A DNA stretch of 64,000 bases from Deinococcus aquaticus. GTDB taxonomy: Bacteria; Deinococcota; Deinococci; Deinococcales; Deinococcaceae. Of the stretch, positions 15,242 through 24,771 are shown piece by piece. The translations under genes were made by a program, and so were the position numbers. Under the pieces are notes generated by a model. It was not told the origin of the DNA. It did no database searches and saw only the letters and a program-made list of their open reading frames with translations. Each line of letters starts with the position of its first letter. The first letter of the stretch is position 1. The stretch covers positions 2,601,501 through 2,665,500 of the forward strand of contig NZ_CP115165.1 in the NCBI RefSeq assembly GCF_028622095.1, given 5' to 3'.

Positions 15242-16270
15242 TTGGGCAGTTACCTGATCCGCCGAATCTTCCGCACCCTGCTGGTCATGCTGGGCATCAG
15301 CCTGGTCGTGTTCGTGTTCGTCCGCTCGATTCCCGGCGATCCGGCCCTGGCGATGCTGGGCGAACGCGCCACGCCCGAAGCGGCCGCCGCGCTGCGCGAG
15401 CAACTCGGCCTGAACAAACCCTGGTTCTTCAATCCCGCCAACCCACTGGACGCCCAGTACCCCAAGTACATGAGCGCGCTGTTGCAGGGCGACCTGGGCA
15501 GCGGTATCAAGAGCAACATTCCCGTCCGGGACGACCTGAAAGCCCGCTTTCCTGCCACCGCCGAACTGAGCGTCGCCGCGCTGCTGTTCGCGCTGGTGGT
15601 CGGCATGCCCGCCGGGATCCTGGCGGCCCTGCGCCGCAATAGCATCTGGGACAACCTCGCCACGACCGTCTCGCTGATCGGGGTGAGTATGCCGGTCTTC
15701 TGGCTGGGCCTGCTGCTGTCGTACTTCTTCGCCGTGAAACTCGGCTGGCTGCCCCCCAGCGCCCGCCTGAGCTCGTCGGTGAACATCGAACCCATCACGG
15801 GCTTCTACGTCCTGGACGGCCTGCTGCGTGGGCAACCCGCCGCCGCCTGGGACGCCGCGCGCCACCTCGTGCTGCCCGCCATCGCGCTGGGCACCATTCC
15901 GCTGGCGATCATCGCGCGCATCACCCGCTCCTCCATGCTGGACGTGCTGGGCCAGGATTACGTGCGGACCGCGCGTGCCAAGGGCCTCAGCGGCCGCTCG
16001 GTGGTCCTGAAACACACGCTGCGCAACGCGCTGCTGCCGGTCGTGACCGTCATTGGCCTGCAGGCGGGCGCGCTGCTGGGCGGGGCCGTGCTGACCGAAA
16101 CGATTTTCTCGTGGCCGGGCATCGGCTCGTGGGTGTACGACGCGATCAGTCAGCGTGACTACCCCATCATTCAGGGTGGCGTGATCTTCGCTGCGCTGGT
16201 CGTCAGCGTCGCCAACCTGCTGGTCGATCTCAGTTACGCCGCTCTCGACCCCCGCATCCAGTACAGCTGA
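15242..16270 (+). CDS. ABC transporter permease (DppB family)
   Basis: A 342-residue inner-membrane permease. The first transmembrane helix is RTLLVMLGISLVVFVFVRSIP with the GDPA motif right after it, as in DppB/OppB. Further helices are seen at LSVAALLFALVVGMPAGILAAL, TVSLIGVSMPVFWLGLLLSYFF, and near the C-terminus. The ATPase-contacting EAA loop is visible as ARAKGLSGRSVVLKHTLRNALLPVVTV. The start is TTG at 15242, supported by AAGGAGG just upstream and the family-typical GSYLIRRIFRTLL beginning; no better ATG exists. Pairs with the following DppC-type permease to form the membrane channel. Confidence 0.93.
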   Translation: MGSYLIRRIFRTLLVMLGISLVVFVFVRSIPGDPALAMLGERATPEAAAALREQLGLNKPWFFNPANPLDAQYPKYMSALLQGDLGSGIKSNIPVRDDLKARFPATAELSVAALLFALVVGMPAGILAALRRNSIWDNLATTVSLIGVSMPVFWLGLLLSYFFAVKLGWLPPSARLSSSVNIEPITGFYVLDGLLRGQPAAAWDAARHLVLPAIALGTIPLAIIARITRSSMLDVLGQDYVRTARAKGLSGRSVVLKHTLRNALLPVVTVIGLQAGALLGGAVLTETIFSWPGIGSWVYDAISQRDYPIIQGGVIFAALVVSVANLLVDLSYAALDPRIQYS

Positions 16271-16287
16271 AGGGAACTGGTGACCTC

Positions 16288-17289
<1,002 letters not shown>

Positions 17290-17293
17290 AGAG

Positions 17294-17320
17294 GGTGATG
17301 GTCGAGAGTTGATGGTTGAT
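17294..17320. repeat. Short heptamer-repeat relic (GATGGTT family)
   Basis: GGTGATGGTC..GTTGATGGTTGAT belongs to the same heptamer family as the arrays at 48065, 55838 and 57976. It sits immediately before the terminator hairpin of the permease operon. Confidence 0.5.
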
Positions 17321-17324
17321 AGAG

Positions 17325-17364
17325 GAGAGGAGGGACGCCCGGCATGCGCGGCGTCCCTCCTCTC
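17325..17364. terminator. Convergent terminator between dppC-type gene and degV-type gene
   Basis: A perfect 15-bp stem (GAGAGGAGGGACGCC / GGCGTCCCTCCTCTC) with a 10-nt loop lies between converging genes and can serve both strands. Confidence 0.75.
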
Positions 17365-17382
17365 ATTGGTCACTGTGGGCTT

Positions 17383-18282
17383 TCAGCGTTCCCAGGGCCA
17401 CGCGCCGGGCGCGGCGGCAATCCCGACGGTACGCGGGCCGGTGTGCACGTTCAGGACCGGGTTCACGCCCGTCACGTCCGACCACACGATCGGGTGGCGG
17501 CCCTTCAGGTGGCCCAGCACCTCGTCGGCGTCCTCGCGCACGCTGCCGTACAGCAGGCCCACGCGCAGCGGCGTGCCCTCGCCGAAGCGGCGCGTGACCT
17601 GCGTGGCGACCGCCTCCATCCCGCCCCGGTACGAGCGGGCGCGGCCCACGTTCGTGTACGTGCCGCCCTGCTTGTCCACTGTCACCACGGGTTTGAGGTT
17701 CAGCAGGCCGCCCAGCGTGGCCTGCACCCGCCCGATCCGCCCTCCCCGGCGCAGGTACTCCAGCGTCTCGATCGTGAAGTACAGCTCGGTTTCCTCGTGC
17801 ACGGCGCGCATCCACTCGCGGGCGGTCTCCAGCGTCTCGCTGCGCGCGGCCGCCGTGCCCGCCGCGTGCAGCTGGAAGGCCTGCGCGGCGCTGAGGGTGC
17901 CGCTGTCATGCAGGGTCAGGTTGAAGTCGTCGCCCAGCGCCTGACGGGCCTGCTCGGCGGCGTTCATGCTGCCGCTCAGGCCGGCGCTGATGGTCACGCC
18001 CAGCACGTCCCGTACGCCGGCGCGGCGCACGGCTTCCATCCAGTCCTGCGGGGTCGGCTGGCTGCTGGTCGGGTGGTTGGGGTTGCTTTCCAGCATCCGG
18101 AACAGGTCCGCGCGGCTGATCTCGTTCGTGCGGTAACTGGCGTCCCCGAACGTCACCGAGAACGGCGCGACCGGCACGTCGTTCAGCAGGGAAGGGTAGG
18201 CGTCCAGGCCGCCGTCCGTGACGATTCCGAAGCGGGGAGAGGCGCTCTGATTGGTGCCGGGGGTCATGCGTTCCTGTGTCAT
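17383..18282 (-). CDS. DegV family fatty-acid-binding protein
   Basis: A 299-residue DegV protein. The family binds fatty acids and acts as FakB-type carriers that present fatty acid to a FakA kinase. Marks are [15 protein letters not shown] at the start, [14 protein letters not shown], a [13 protein letters not shown] loop with the lipid-contacting serines, [18 protein letters not shown], an [15 protein letters not shown] helix and [12 protein letters not shown]. The open frame extends 113 codons upstream, but the real start is ATG 18282: it overlaps the previous gene's TGA as ATGA and has GGAG eight bases upstream. No FakA gene is seen in the window. Confidence 0.9.
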   Translation of the reverse strand: MTQERMTPGTNQSASPRFGIVTDGGLDAYPSLLNDVPVAPFSVTFGDASYRTNEISRADLFRMLESNPNHPTSSQPTPQDWMEAVRRAGVRDVLGVTISAGLSGSMNAAEQARQALGDDFNLTLHDSGTLSAAQAFQLHAAGTAAARSETLETAREWMRAVHEETELYFTIETLEYLRRGGRIGRVQATLGGLLNLKPVVTVDKQGGTYTNVGRARSYRGGMEAVATQVTRRFGEGTPLRVGLLYGSVREDADEVLGHLKGRHPIVWSDVTGVNPVLNVHTGPRTVGIAAAPGAWPWER

Positions 18283-19163
18283 TTCAACTCCACGTCGTTC
18301 ATCTGCTCGATCAGTTTCAGGGCGGCCGTGTGATCCTCGTCCTCGCCCACCACCCGTTCGGCGGCGCGCAGCAGGGCCGCCGTCTGGGCCAGCAGCGGCG
18401 CGCTGCCCCGCACCTCGCCCGTCAGGTCGGCGGCAATCCCGGCGTCCTTGGCCAGCAGGCCCAGCGCGAAGGTCGCCGGGAATTCGCGCGTCAGCACCCG
18501 CTGCCCGATCAGGTTCTGGCTGGCGTTGCTGCGCCCGCTGCTGGCGTTGATGACGTCCAGCGCCGCGCCCAGGTCCACGCCCGAGCGCGCCAGGACCGCC
18601 AGGCCCTCGCCGGTTGCCCACAGCGTGACGCCCAGCAGCGCGTTGTTGACGGCCTTCACCGCGAAGCCCGCGCCGCTCTGGCCGACATGCACGACCTTCC
18701 CGGCGAACGCCAGGTGCGGCCGCACCGCCTCCAGCGCTTCGGCGGGGCCGCCGACCATCACGGTCAGGGTGCCGGCCTGCGCGCCGGCCGTGCCGCCACT
18801 CACGGGCGCGTCCAGCAGCGTCACGCCCCGCGCGGTCAGCCGCTCACGCTGGGCGGGCGCGGCCTGCGGGTGCCCGCTGGTGCAGTCCACCCACACTGCG
18901 CCGCGTTTCAGGTGCGGCTCCATCGCGGTCAGGACCTCGCTGACCTCGGCGCTGGTGGGCAGGCAGGTGAAGATCACGTCTGCGCCCGCCGCTTCTTCCA
19001 GCGTCACGGCCCGGCTGCCGTGCGCCCGCGCGTGCGCCTGCGCTTTCGAGTCGGTGCGGTTCCAGACCAGTGCGGTCAGGCCGTGGGCCGCCGCGTACCG
19101 GGCGAGGTGGGCGGCCATCGGGTCGCCCATCGCCCCGAGACCCAGAAAAGCCAGTGTCGTCAT
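18279..19163 (-). CDS. NAD(P)-dependent beta-hydroxyacid dehydrogenase (3-hydroxyisobutyrate dehydrogenase family)
   Basis: A 294-residue oxidoreductase. The Rossmann motif is [17 protein letters not shown] at the very N-terminus. The substrate loop [22 protein letters not shown], the catalytic-lysine helix [15 protein letters not shown] and the C-terminal KDAGIAADL segment are all characteristic of 3-hydroxyisobutyrate, tartronate-semialdehyde or glyoxylate/succinic-semialdehyde reductases. The family cannot be subdivided safely by eye. The gene runs with the downstream DegV gene by a 4-bp ATGA overlap, so the two are translationally coupled; why they should be linked is unclear. Confidence 0.92.
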   Translation of the reverse strand: MTTLAFLGLGAMGDPMAAHLARYAAAHGLTALVWNRTDSKAQAHARAHGSRAVTLEEAAGADVIFTCLPTSAEVSEVLTAMEPHLKRGAVWVDCTSGHPQAAPAQRERLTARGVTLLDAPVSGGTAGAQAGTLTVMVGGPAEALEAVRPHLAFAGKVVHVGQSGAGFAVKAVNNALLGVTLWATGEGLAVLARSGVDLGAALDVINASSGRSNASQNLIGQRVLTREFPATFALGLLAKDAGIAADLTGEVRGSAPLLAQTAALLRAAERVVGEDEDHTAALKLIEQMNDVELK

Positions 19164-19293
19164 ACACGCAGGCTACGACCCCGCGCCGCTGCGGGCCGTC
19201 ATTCTGAACCCGGTTCAATCTTGATCAGGTGCTCATGCAGCCCGCCCAACCCGCCTGCGTGGCTGGGTTACGCAGGCACCGGGCCGCCCGGAA

Positions 19294-19851
19294 TCAGGGC
19301 TTCTGGCGCAGCCCGCTCCCGGCGTGCTCGCCTCCGAAGCGCTCCCGCAGAAAACGCCCCTGCGTCAGCAGGCGGTCGGCGGCCGCGTGATCGTGCCGCA
19401 GCGCCTCGCGCACACCGTCCTCCAGCAGCGTCAGTTGCTCGTCCAGCAGCACTTCCGGGGCCTGACCCTGGCGTTCCAGCGTCTGCCGGGCGGCGGGCGT
19501 CAGGTGCGCGTAGGCGCGCAGGGTATCTGGCAGGTAGGCGTCCCGCGTCTGCGCCAGCAGGAACGCCGTGCGCGTGTCGCCGCCCCCCGTCTTCAGGGCG
19601 TCCGTCACGCCCGACAGCAGCGCCCAGGCGCGCGTCCGGGCGGGTTCCGGCAGCGAGAGCAGTAGTGGCACCGTCAGGCCAGCGCCCGACTCCGGCTGCG
19701 CGGGCAACGCGGCGGCAGGGGAGGCCCCGGCCGCCAGTTCGCCGCGCCGCCCGGAGTCCTGTAGCGCCCGGCTTGCGGCGCGGTTCGTGGTGTTCACGTA
19801 CACGACCGCCGCGACACCCGCGAAGATCACCATCAGAATCAGAACGACCAT
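19294..19851 (-). CDS. Membrane-anchored protein of unknown function (paralogue of 39262-40158)
   Basis: About 185 residues. One N-terminal transmembrane helix (VVLILMVIFAGVAAVVYV) is followed by an Ala/Gly/Pro-rich linker and an alpha-helical soluble domain from about residue 60. The last 80 residues (AYLPDTLRAYAHL, DEQLTLLEDGVREAL, LLTQGRFLRERF) align with the end of the larger membrane protein at 39262-40158 (VEQLELLLDGVQDVL, LLTHGRFLRDRF). The pattern YLP..L..Y..L faintly recalls the XpaC/TelA class, but I would not assign it. The start is either 19854 or 19851; the second ATG is seven bases behind a TAGCCT box (leaderless type). It is followed by the SPFH gene further along the same strand's upstream side. 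Confidence 0.75.
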   Translation of the reverse strand: MVVLILMVIFAGVAAVVYVNTTNRAASRALQDSGRRGELAAGASPAAALPAQPESGAGLTVPLLLSLPEPARTRAWALLSGVTDALKTGGGDTRTAFLLAQTRDAYLPDTLRAYAHLTPAARQTLERQGQAPEVLLDEQLTLLEDGVREALRHDHAAADRLLTQGRFLRERFGGEHAGSGLRQKP

Positions 19852-19891
19852 CATGCACAGGCTAACGCACGGGCGCCATCACAGGCGGCAC

Positions 19892-20836
19892 TCATGGTTT
19901 TGCGGCGGCCTTGGCGGGCTGCGTGAGTGTCCCCACGTCCAGCAGGAAGTTCCCGGTGCTGGGCAGCATGACGGTCTGAATGCCGGGCGAGAGTTTCTCG
20001 GCGACCGTCAACTGAATCAGTTGCGGGTTCTCCCGTAGCGCCCGCCCGCGCAGCGACAGGGCCTCGGCCTCGCCGCGCGCCCGGGCGACCGACGCCTTGG
20101 CGGACCCCTCCGCCTCGACCACGGCCCGCTGGGCGCTGATGGTCGACTGTTGCAGGCGGTTGCGTTCCACGGCCACCTGCTGCTCGGCCGCCTGCTTCTG
20201 CTCGATGGCCTTGGCGATGCTGTCCGGAATGCGCAGCTCACGCAGCAGCACGCTGTCCAGGATCAGGTTGTTTCGCTCGAAAATCTTGCGGAGTTCCGTG
20301 GTGATGCTCGCCTCGACCTCCTGCCGCTTGGAGGAGATGATGTCGGCCGCGCCGAACTGCCCGATGGCGTCGCGGACCTTGCTGCGCACCTGCGGGCGGA
20401 TCACGGTGCGCAGGTAATCCCGCCCGAGTTCCTTGTGCAGCGTGGCGGCCTTGCTGCGGTCCACCCGGAACTGCACGGTCACGTCCGCCGTGATGTCCAG
20501 CCCCTCCTTGCTGCGCGCCCGGATGGCTCCCTCGTCGCCGTCCTGCGTGGTGTGGGCCAGCGTGACCTCCTGAAGGCGGGCGTCGTACAGGTTCACGCGG
20601 TCCACGAACGGCACCAGCAGGTGAATGCCTTCCTGAAGCGGCCGCGACTTCACGCCGCTGAACGAACTGAACACCACGCCCACGTACCCGGCCGGAATGA
20701 CCTTCACGCCCTGACTGACGATCACTGCCGCGACCAGCAGCCCCCCGACCACCAGCGCGGCCGGTCGCCCCGGCGGGCGAAGTGAAGTGCGCGGACGGTC
20801 GCGGGTCTCGGGGACGTTCACTCTGGGCTCAGTCAT
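19892..20836 (-). CDS. SPFH/Band 7 (prohibitin-like) membrane protein
   Basis: A 314-residue protein with one transmembrane helix near residues 27-45 (AALVVGGLLVAAVIVSQGVKV) and then a Band 7 domain (VIPAGYVGVVFSSFSGV, PLQEGIHLLVPFVDRV, VTVQFRVDRSKA, VRDAIGQFGAADIIS). A long coiled-coil follows (EQKQAAEQQVAVERNRLQQ, then an Ala-rich AEGSAKASVARARGEAEAL repeat typical of prohibitins and HflK/C). The C-terminus is short. Such proteins oligomerise into membrane scaffolds that control proteases or lipid domains. Start ATG 20836 follows TACCAT by five bases. No NfeD or FtsH partner is next to it, so the target is unknown. Confidence 0.92.
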   Translation of the reverse strand: MTEPRVNVPETRDRPRTSLRPPGRPAALVVGGLLVAAVIVSQGVKVIPAGYVGVVFSSFSGVKSRPLQEGIHLLVPFVDRVNLYDARLQEVTLAHTTQDGDEGAIRARSKEGLDITADVTVQFRVDRSKAATLHKELGRDYLRTVIRPQVRSKVRDAIGQFGAADIISSKRQEVEASITTELRKIFERNNLILDSVLLRELRIPDSIAKAIEQKQAAEQQVAVERNRLQQSTISAQRAVVEAEGSAKASVARARGEAEALSLRGRALRENPQLIQLTVAEKLSPGIQTVMLPSTGNFLLDVGTLTQPAKAAAKP

Positions 20837-20881
20837 ATCTCATGGTACGAGGCGACCCGCCGGGTCGTTCCCGCCCGCCCC

Positions 20882-21283
20882 TCAGGCCGGGTCGGCGTCG
20901 GCTGCGGCGGGGGTCACGCCGTCCACGTACACCCAGCGGCCGCCGAGCTGCGTGAACTCGCTGTTCTCCCGCAGCGTGTAGCGTTCCCCGTCCGGCAGGC
21001 GCAACTGCGCCGTGAACTCCACGTGATTCCCGGCCGAGCCCCGCACCCGCAGGCCCAGGTAGCGGGTACCGTCGCGCAGGTCCAGCGTGGCGGGCCGGGT
21101 GTCCGGGTGCCAGGTGTCCAGCACGTACGCGGCGTTACTCAACGCGTACGCCGAGTAGCGCGAGCGCATCAGCGCCTCGGGCGTGGGCGCGCGCATGCCC
21201 GCATGAAACGGCCCGCAGCAGTGCGCGTAACTTCGTCCGGACCCACACGGACAGGACTTGAACGGAGGGTACGCCAGCGCCAT
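20882..21283 (-). CDS. YchJ/UPF0225 family SEC-C motif protein
   Basis: A 133-residue protein. The N-terminal SEC-C metal-binding motif is CPCGSGRSYAHCCGPFH, followed by the YchJ-type ALMRSRYSAYALSNAAYVLDTWHP segment. The rest forms the NTF2-like domain (NHVEFTAQLRLPDGERYTLRENSEFTQLGGRWVYVDG in pieces). Function is not established in the family. The frame also has a GTG at 21289; ATG 21283 is six bases behind TAGCCT on the minus strand, so I prefer it as a leaderless start. Its upstream side faces repeat copy 4. Confidence 0.88.
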   Translation of the reverse strand: MALAYPPFKSCPCGSGRSYAHCCGPFHAGMRAPTPEALMRSRYSAYALSNAAYVLDTWHPDTRPATLDLRDGTRYLGLRVRGSAGNHVEFTAQLRLPDGERYTLRENSEFTQLGGRWVYVDGVTPAAADADPA

Positions 21284-21310
21284 GCCCACAGGCTAGCGCG
21301 AAGTGGAGTC

Positions 21311-21466
21311 ATACGGACGCCGTCCGTTTCGTTCACAACCCGCCAGGGCACCGGGTTGCCAACTCCACTCCCGAAGTCCGTTCTGCTCCTCCTCTGCGGG
21401 GCAGCTCTACGAGTCGCGTCCGCTCGGACCCAGCGGCTCTGCAAGCCGTTCAATCGGAGTCCGTCT
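21311..21466. repeat. Dispersed ACGGANTCCG-ended repeat, copy 4
   Basis: Left end ATACGGACGCCG, right end ATCGGAGTCCGTC (terminal A changed). It carries the AACCCGCCAGGGCACCGGGTT hairpin and the GGGGCAGCTCTACGAGTCGCG insert that is almost identical in copy 5. This copy lies between divergently transcribed genes, not at a stop codon. Confidence 0.8.
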
Positions 21467-21556
21467 CATCTATCCCGGGCGCCCGCCCGTGCCGCCCCCC
21501 CCATTCCCGACTGGCTTCCGGTGCAGCGTGGGTGCGGCGCGGCATAATGCCCGGTG

Positions 21557-22363
21557 ATGACCAGGCCCGCACCGATCACCTCCCTTCAGAACAGCCATGT
21601 CAAGCGGCTGGTGCGCCTCCGTACCCGCCGCGAACGTGAACAGGAGGGCGTCATCCTGATCGAGGGCGCCCGCGAGATCGCCCGCGCCGCCGCGTCCGGC
21701 GTGCCCCTGACCACCCTGTTCACCTGCCCGGACCTGTTCAGCCCCGAAGCCGCGCAGGTCGCCCCCACCCTGACCAGCCTGCCGGAACTGGAGCTGTCCC
21801 GCGCCGCCTTCGAGAAGGTCAGCGGCCGCGAGAACCCGGACGGCCTGCTGGCCCTGGCCGCCACCCCCCGCGCCGCGCTGCCCGAACCCGGCGCCAACGC
21901 CGTGACCGTCGTGCTGCACGGCCTGGAGAAACCCGGCAACGTGGGCGCGATCCTGCGCACCGCCGACGCCGCCGGCGCGGACGCCGTGATCGTCCTCGGG
22001 CGGGGCGCGGACCCCTTCGGGCCGAACGTGATCCGCGCCTCGCAGGGCAGCGTGTTCACCCTGCCGGTCGCCGTGATGGACGAACAGGACGCCCAGGACT
22101 GGCTGGCCGCCCGCGCCTTCACGACCGTCGCCTGCACACCCGACGCGCCCCGCACCTACTGGGACGCCCCCCTGACCGGCCGGGTCGCGCTGCTGCTCGG
22201 CACCGAGCACGAGGGCCTACCCGCCCACTGGCGGGACACCGACCACTCGGTCAGCATTCCCATGAACGCCGCTCGCGGCGCGGACAGCCTGAACGTCGCC
22301 ACCGCCGCCGCCCTGGTGCTGTTCGAGTGCGCCCGGCAGCGCCGCGCGGCGGTGAACGCATGA
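21557..22363 (+). CDS. TrmH/SpoU family RNA 2'-O-methyltransferase
   Basis: A 268-residue SPOUT methyltransferase acting on rRNA or tRNA ribose. The N-terminal substrate-binding part is [19 protein letters not shown], then [16 protein letters not shown]. Motif 1 is [25 protein letters not shown], motif 2 [11 protein letters not shown], and motif 3 [26 protein letters not shown]; together these are diagnostic, with the catalytic arginine in [11 protein letters not shown] 21557 is preceded by CATAAT eight bases upstream; a GTG one codon earlier is also possible. The stop overlaps the start of the next gene (ATGA), so the two are coupled. Confidence 0.92.
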   Translation: MTRPAPITSLQNSHVKRLVRLRTRREREQEGVILIEGAREIARAAASGVPLTTLFTCPDLFSPEAAQVAPTLTSLPELELSRAAFEKVSGRENPDGLLALAATPRAALPEPGANAVTVVLHGLEKPGNVGAILRTADAAGADAVIVLGRGADPFGPNVIRASQGSVFTLPVAVMDEQDAQDWLAARAFTTVACTPDAPRTYWDAPLTGRVALLLGTEHEGLPAHWRDTDHSVSIPMNAARGADSLNVATAAALVLFECARQRRAAVNA

Positions 22364-23517
22364 CACCCGTCGCCTCCGACCCGTACCGCGACTGGCTGCG
22401 CCAGCGCCTCAGCGCCGAACTGGGCGTGCGCGAGGCCGACCTGGCCGTGCAGGGCGCCGTGCAGCGCCGCGGCTGGACCGCCGTGCGCGCCCTCGGCCCG
22501 CGCGACGTGATCGCCGTGCTGCAGGACGTGTACTCGCAGATGCGCGAGAACTTCGGGGACGCCCGCGCCGACAAGTGGCTCGAGGGCACCACCCTGGACC
22601 TCGCCAAGTTCGCCGAGTCCGTCCCGGTGCCCGCCCAGCCCACCGCGCCCGGCCCGATCGCCCCGGCGCCGTCGCCCATCAAGTGGGGACGCCGCGCGCA
22701 CGACCTGCCGCTGCTGCTGGCCCGCTCGCACGCCGAGATCGCCAGCCGCAGCCTGGGCGCCATCCGCACCAACCCGGACCTGCTGAGCCTGGAACGCGCC
22801 GCCGAATGGGACGTGCAGGCCACGCAGGCCGAGGTCAGGCGCTGGGAGACCGAGGAGATGCTCAGCAAACTCCGCGCCGACCACGCCCGCATCGAGGTGG
22901 CCGATCAGGTCGCGGCGGCCGTCGCGCAGGGCGACCTGCTGCGCCTGACCGTCAAGGAACTCGAGGAAGCCAGCCGCAGCGGGCAGGTCGTCAGCCCGCA
23001 ACTGGCGCACTCCCGCCTGATGGTCACGCAGACCCAGGCGTTCCTGGAAGCGTTCACGCCCCTGATCGACCTAGAGGACGCCGAAACGCCCCTGACCATG
23101 CTGGAACTCGACCTGGGCAACGCCCGCTACTCGCTGGGCGTGCCGCTGCACCCCAACGTGCTGCGCGCCCGCCACGCCCTGAACTACGCGCAGTGGCAGG
23201 CCGGAGAGGCCGGCGAGGCCAGCCCGCAGGTCATGCAGGCCCACCACAACCTGCACCTCGCGCAGGCCGAAGCGCAGGCGCAACTGGACGGCACCCTGAA
23301 CGCCGCGCGCACCCACCAGGCCACCCTGCGGCAACTCGCCACGCAGGTCGAAACCCTGGAACGCCGCGCGCTGCAACTCACGCAGGTGGGCGGCGACCCC
23401 CTGAGCCTCGCCCGCGTCCGTCTCGAATGGCGGCAGGTGCGCACCGCCGCGCGCGTGCAGGCCCACCGCCTGGAGGAAGCCGTGCGCCTCCTCGAAGCCC
23501 TGGTCAGCGAGAACTGA
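22360..23517 (+). CDS. Conserved coiled-coil protein of unknown function
   Basis: A 385-residue cytoplasmic protein that I do not recognise. The first 85 residues look globular ([53 protein letters not shown]). A Pro/Ala linker follows (about 88-105). The remaining 270 residues are nearly all helical with heptad character: [48 protein letters not shown] and a C-terminal [13 protein letters not shown]. There is no signal peptide or membrane helix. It begins inside the stop codon of the RNA methyltransferase (ATGA), which suggests a translation- or RNA-linked role, but this is only context. A shortened repeat copy starts two bases after its stop. Confidence 0.8.
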   Translation: MTPVASDPYRDWLRQRLSAELGVREADLAVQGAVQRRGWTAVRALGPRDVIAVLQDVYSQMRENFGDARADKWLEGTTLDLAKFAESVPVPAQPTAPGPIAPAPSPIKWGRRAHDLPLLLARSHAEIASRSLGAIRTNPDLLSLERAAEWDVQATQAEVRRWETEEMLSKLRADHARIEVADQVAAAVAQGDLLRLTVKELEEASRSGQVVSPQLAHSRLMVTQTQAFLEAFTPLIDLEDAETPLTMLELDLGNARYSLGVPLHPNVLRARHALNYAQWQAGEAGEASPQVMQAHHNLHLAQAEAQAQLDGTLNAARTHQATLRQLATQVETLERRALQLTQVGGDPLSLARVRLEWRQVRTAARVQAHRLEEAVRLLEALVSEN

Positions 23518-23518
23518 A

Positions 23519-23618
23519 CCGGACTCCGTCTGTTCTGCTCCTCCTCTGCGGGGCAGCTCTACGAGTCGCGTCCGTTCGGACCCAGCGGCTTTGCAAGCCG
23601 TTCAATCCGAGTCCGTAT
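23519..23618. repeat. Dispersed ACGGANTCCG-ended repeat, copy 5 (internally deleted)
   Basis: About 100 bp. The left end CCGGACTCCGTCTGTTC runs straight into the CTGCTCCTCCTCTGCGGGG block of copy 4, missing the CACCCGG hairpin and TTGCCAACTCCA tract. The right end is GAGTCCGTAT. It starts two bases after the TGA of the coiled-coil gene. Outside the deletion it is nearly identical to copy 4, so the two share a recent common source. Confidence 0.85.
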
Positions 23619-23683
23619 GACCCGGACCCGCTGCCCAGCCCACGGCCGCCCGGCCCCCGGGGGCAGCGGGTATTCTGCTGCGC

Positions 23684-23857
23684 ATGGCACTCTGGCTTCT
23701 GTTTGGCGTGATTCTGCTCAGCGCTACCGGCATTCTCGCCCTGACCTTCGGTCCCCTGCGCGTGGCTGCGAACGTGCAGACCATCCGCATCATCGCGTAC
23801 GTGCAGTACGTCTGCGCGCTGCTGCTGCTCGGCGCGCGCCTCAGCGGGAAGGCATGA
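23684..23857 (+). CDS. Small two-helix membrane protein, 57 residues
   Basis: An unrecognised small protein: two hydrophobic helices (LWLLFGVILLSATGILALTF and IIAYVQYVCALLLLGARL) with a short polar turn containing VAANVQTIR. Evidence that it is real: TATTCT lies seven bases before the ATG (leaderless style), codon use is normal for the region, and its TGA overlaps the ATG of the next gene (ATGA), which in turn overlaps purD (TGATG). It is therefore the first gene of a three-gene coupled unit. It is below the length most gene callers trust. Confidence 0.75.
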   Translation: MALWLLFGVILLSATGILALTFGPLRVAANVQTIRIIAYVQYVCALLLLGARLSGKA

Positions 23858-24771
23858 CGGACCTGAGCGTGCACGCGCTGGACCTGAACTTTCAGGACAC
23901 GCCGGGCGTCATCGCGTCGTTCGTGTTCGACACCGGGGACGGCCTCGCGGTCGTGGATACCGGACCGACCAGCACCCTCGGCGCGCTGCGCGGCGGCCTG
24001 ACCGGCATCGGGGCGACCCTGGCGGACGTGCGGCACATCCTGCTGACCCACATTCACTTCGATCACGCGGGGGCGGCCGGGACGGTCCTGAACCTCGTCC
24101 CGCAGGCCCACGCGTACGTTCACGCGCGCGGCGCGGCCCACCTGTCACGTCCGGAACGGCTGGTAGCCAGCGCCACGCAGATCTACGGCGACCAGATGGA
24201 CCGCCTGTGGGGCGAGATGCAACCCATCGACCCCGCGCGCCTGACCGTGCTGGAAGGCGGCGAGACGCTACGCCTGGGCCACCTGGACGTGCAGGCCCTC
24301 GACACGCCCGGCCACGCCGTTCACCACCTGAGCTTCCACGCGGGCGAGCACCTGTTCGTCGGAGACGTGGGCGGCATCCGCCTGGACGCCGCGCAGACAC
24401 CCCGCGCCCCCACCCCGCCACCAGACATCAACCTCGAAGCGTGGCGGGACTCTATCCGGATCCTGCGCGCCCTGGACGCCCGCACCCTGCATCTCGCGCA
24501 CTACGGCAGCCACCCGAACACCCCCGCCCACTGGGACGACCTGCTGCGCAACATGGACACCGACGCTCAGCGCGTCGCCGCCGGACTGCAGGCTGGGCAC
24601 GACCTGGACACCATCACCCGCACCTTCACCGAGGCCCTCATGAACGACCTGAGCCGCGAACACCCCGGCCTGCCCGCCCGCTACGACTTCGCCTGCCCCC
24701 CCTGGATGAGCGTGCAGGGCCTCGCGCGTTACTGGCAGCGCCGCGCCGCCCGCTCCGGAGGCGACCGCTGA
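23854..24771 (+). CDS. Metallo-beta-lactamase-fold hydrolase
   Basis: A 305-residue MBL-superfamily enzyme. The metal-binding HIHFDHAG (H-x-H-x-D-H) motif is at about residue 66, preceded by DGLAVVDTGP. Further ligands lie in DTPGHAVHHLSF, VGDVGGIRL and the late LHLAHYGSHP. The C-terminal helical extension (about 220-305; TFTEALMNDL, ARYWQRRAARS) is of the kind seen in glyoxalase II-like/YflN relatives. Substrate is unknown; thioester or cyclic nucleotide phosphodiester hydrolysis are possible. It overlaps the small membrane protein upstream (ATGA) and purD downstream (TGATG), so it is co-translated with a purine enzyme. Confidence 0.9.
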   Translation: MTDLSVHALDLNFQDTPGVIASFVFDTGDGLAVVDTGPTSTLGALRGGLTGIGATLADVRHILLTHIHFDHAGAAGTVLNLVPQAHAYVHARGAAHLSRPERLVASATQIYGDQMDRLWGEMQPIDPARLTVLEGGETLRLGHLDVQALDTPGHAVHHLSFHAGEHLFVGDVGGIRLDAAQTPRAPTPPPDINLEAWRDSIRILRALDARTLHLAHYGSHPNTPAHWDDLLRNMDTDAQRVAAGLQAGHDLDTITRTFTEALMNDLSREHPGLPARYDFACPPWMSVQGLARYWQRRAARSGGDR

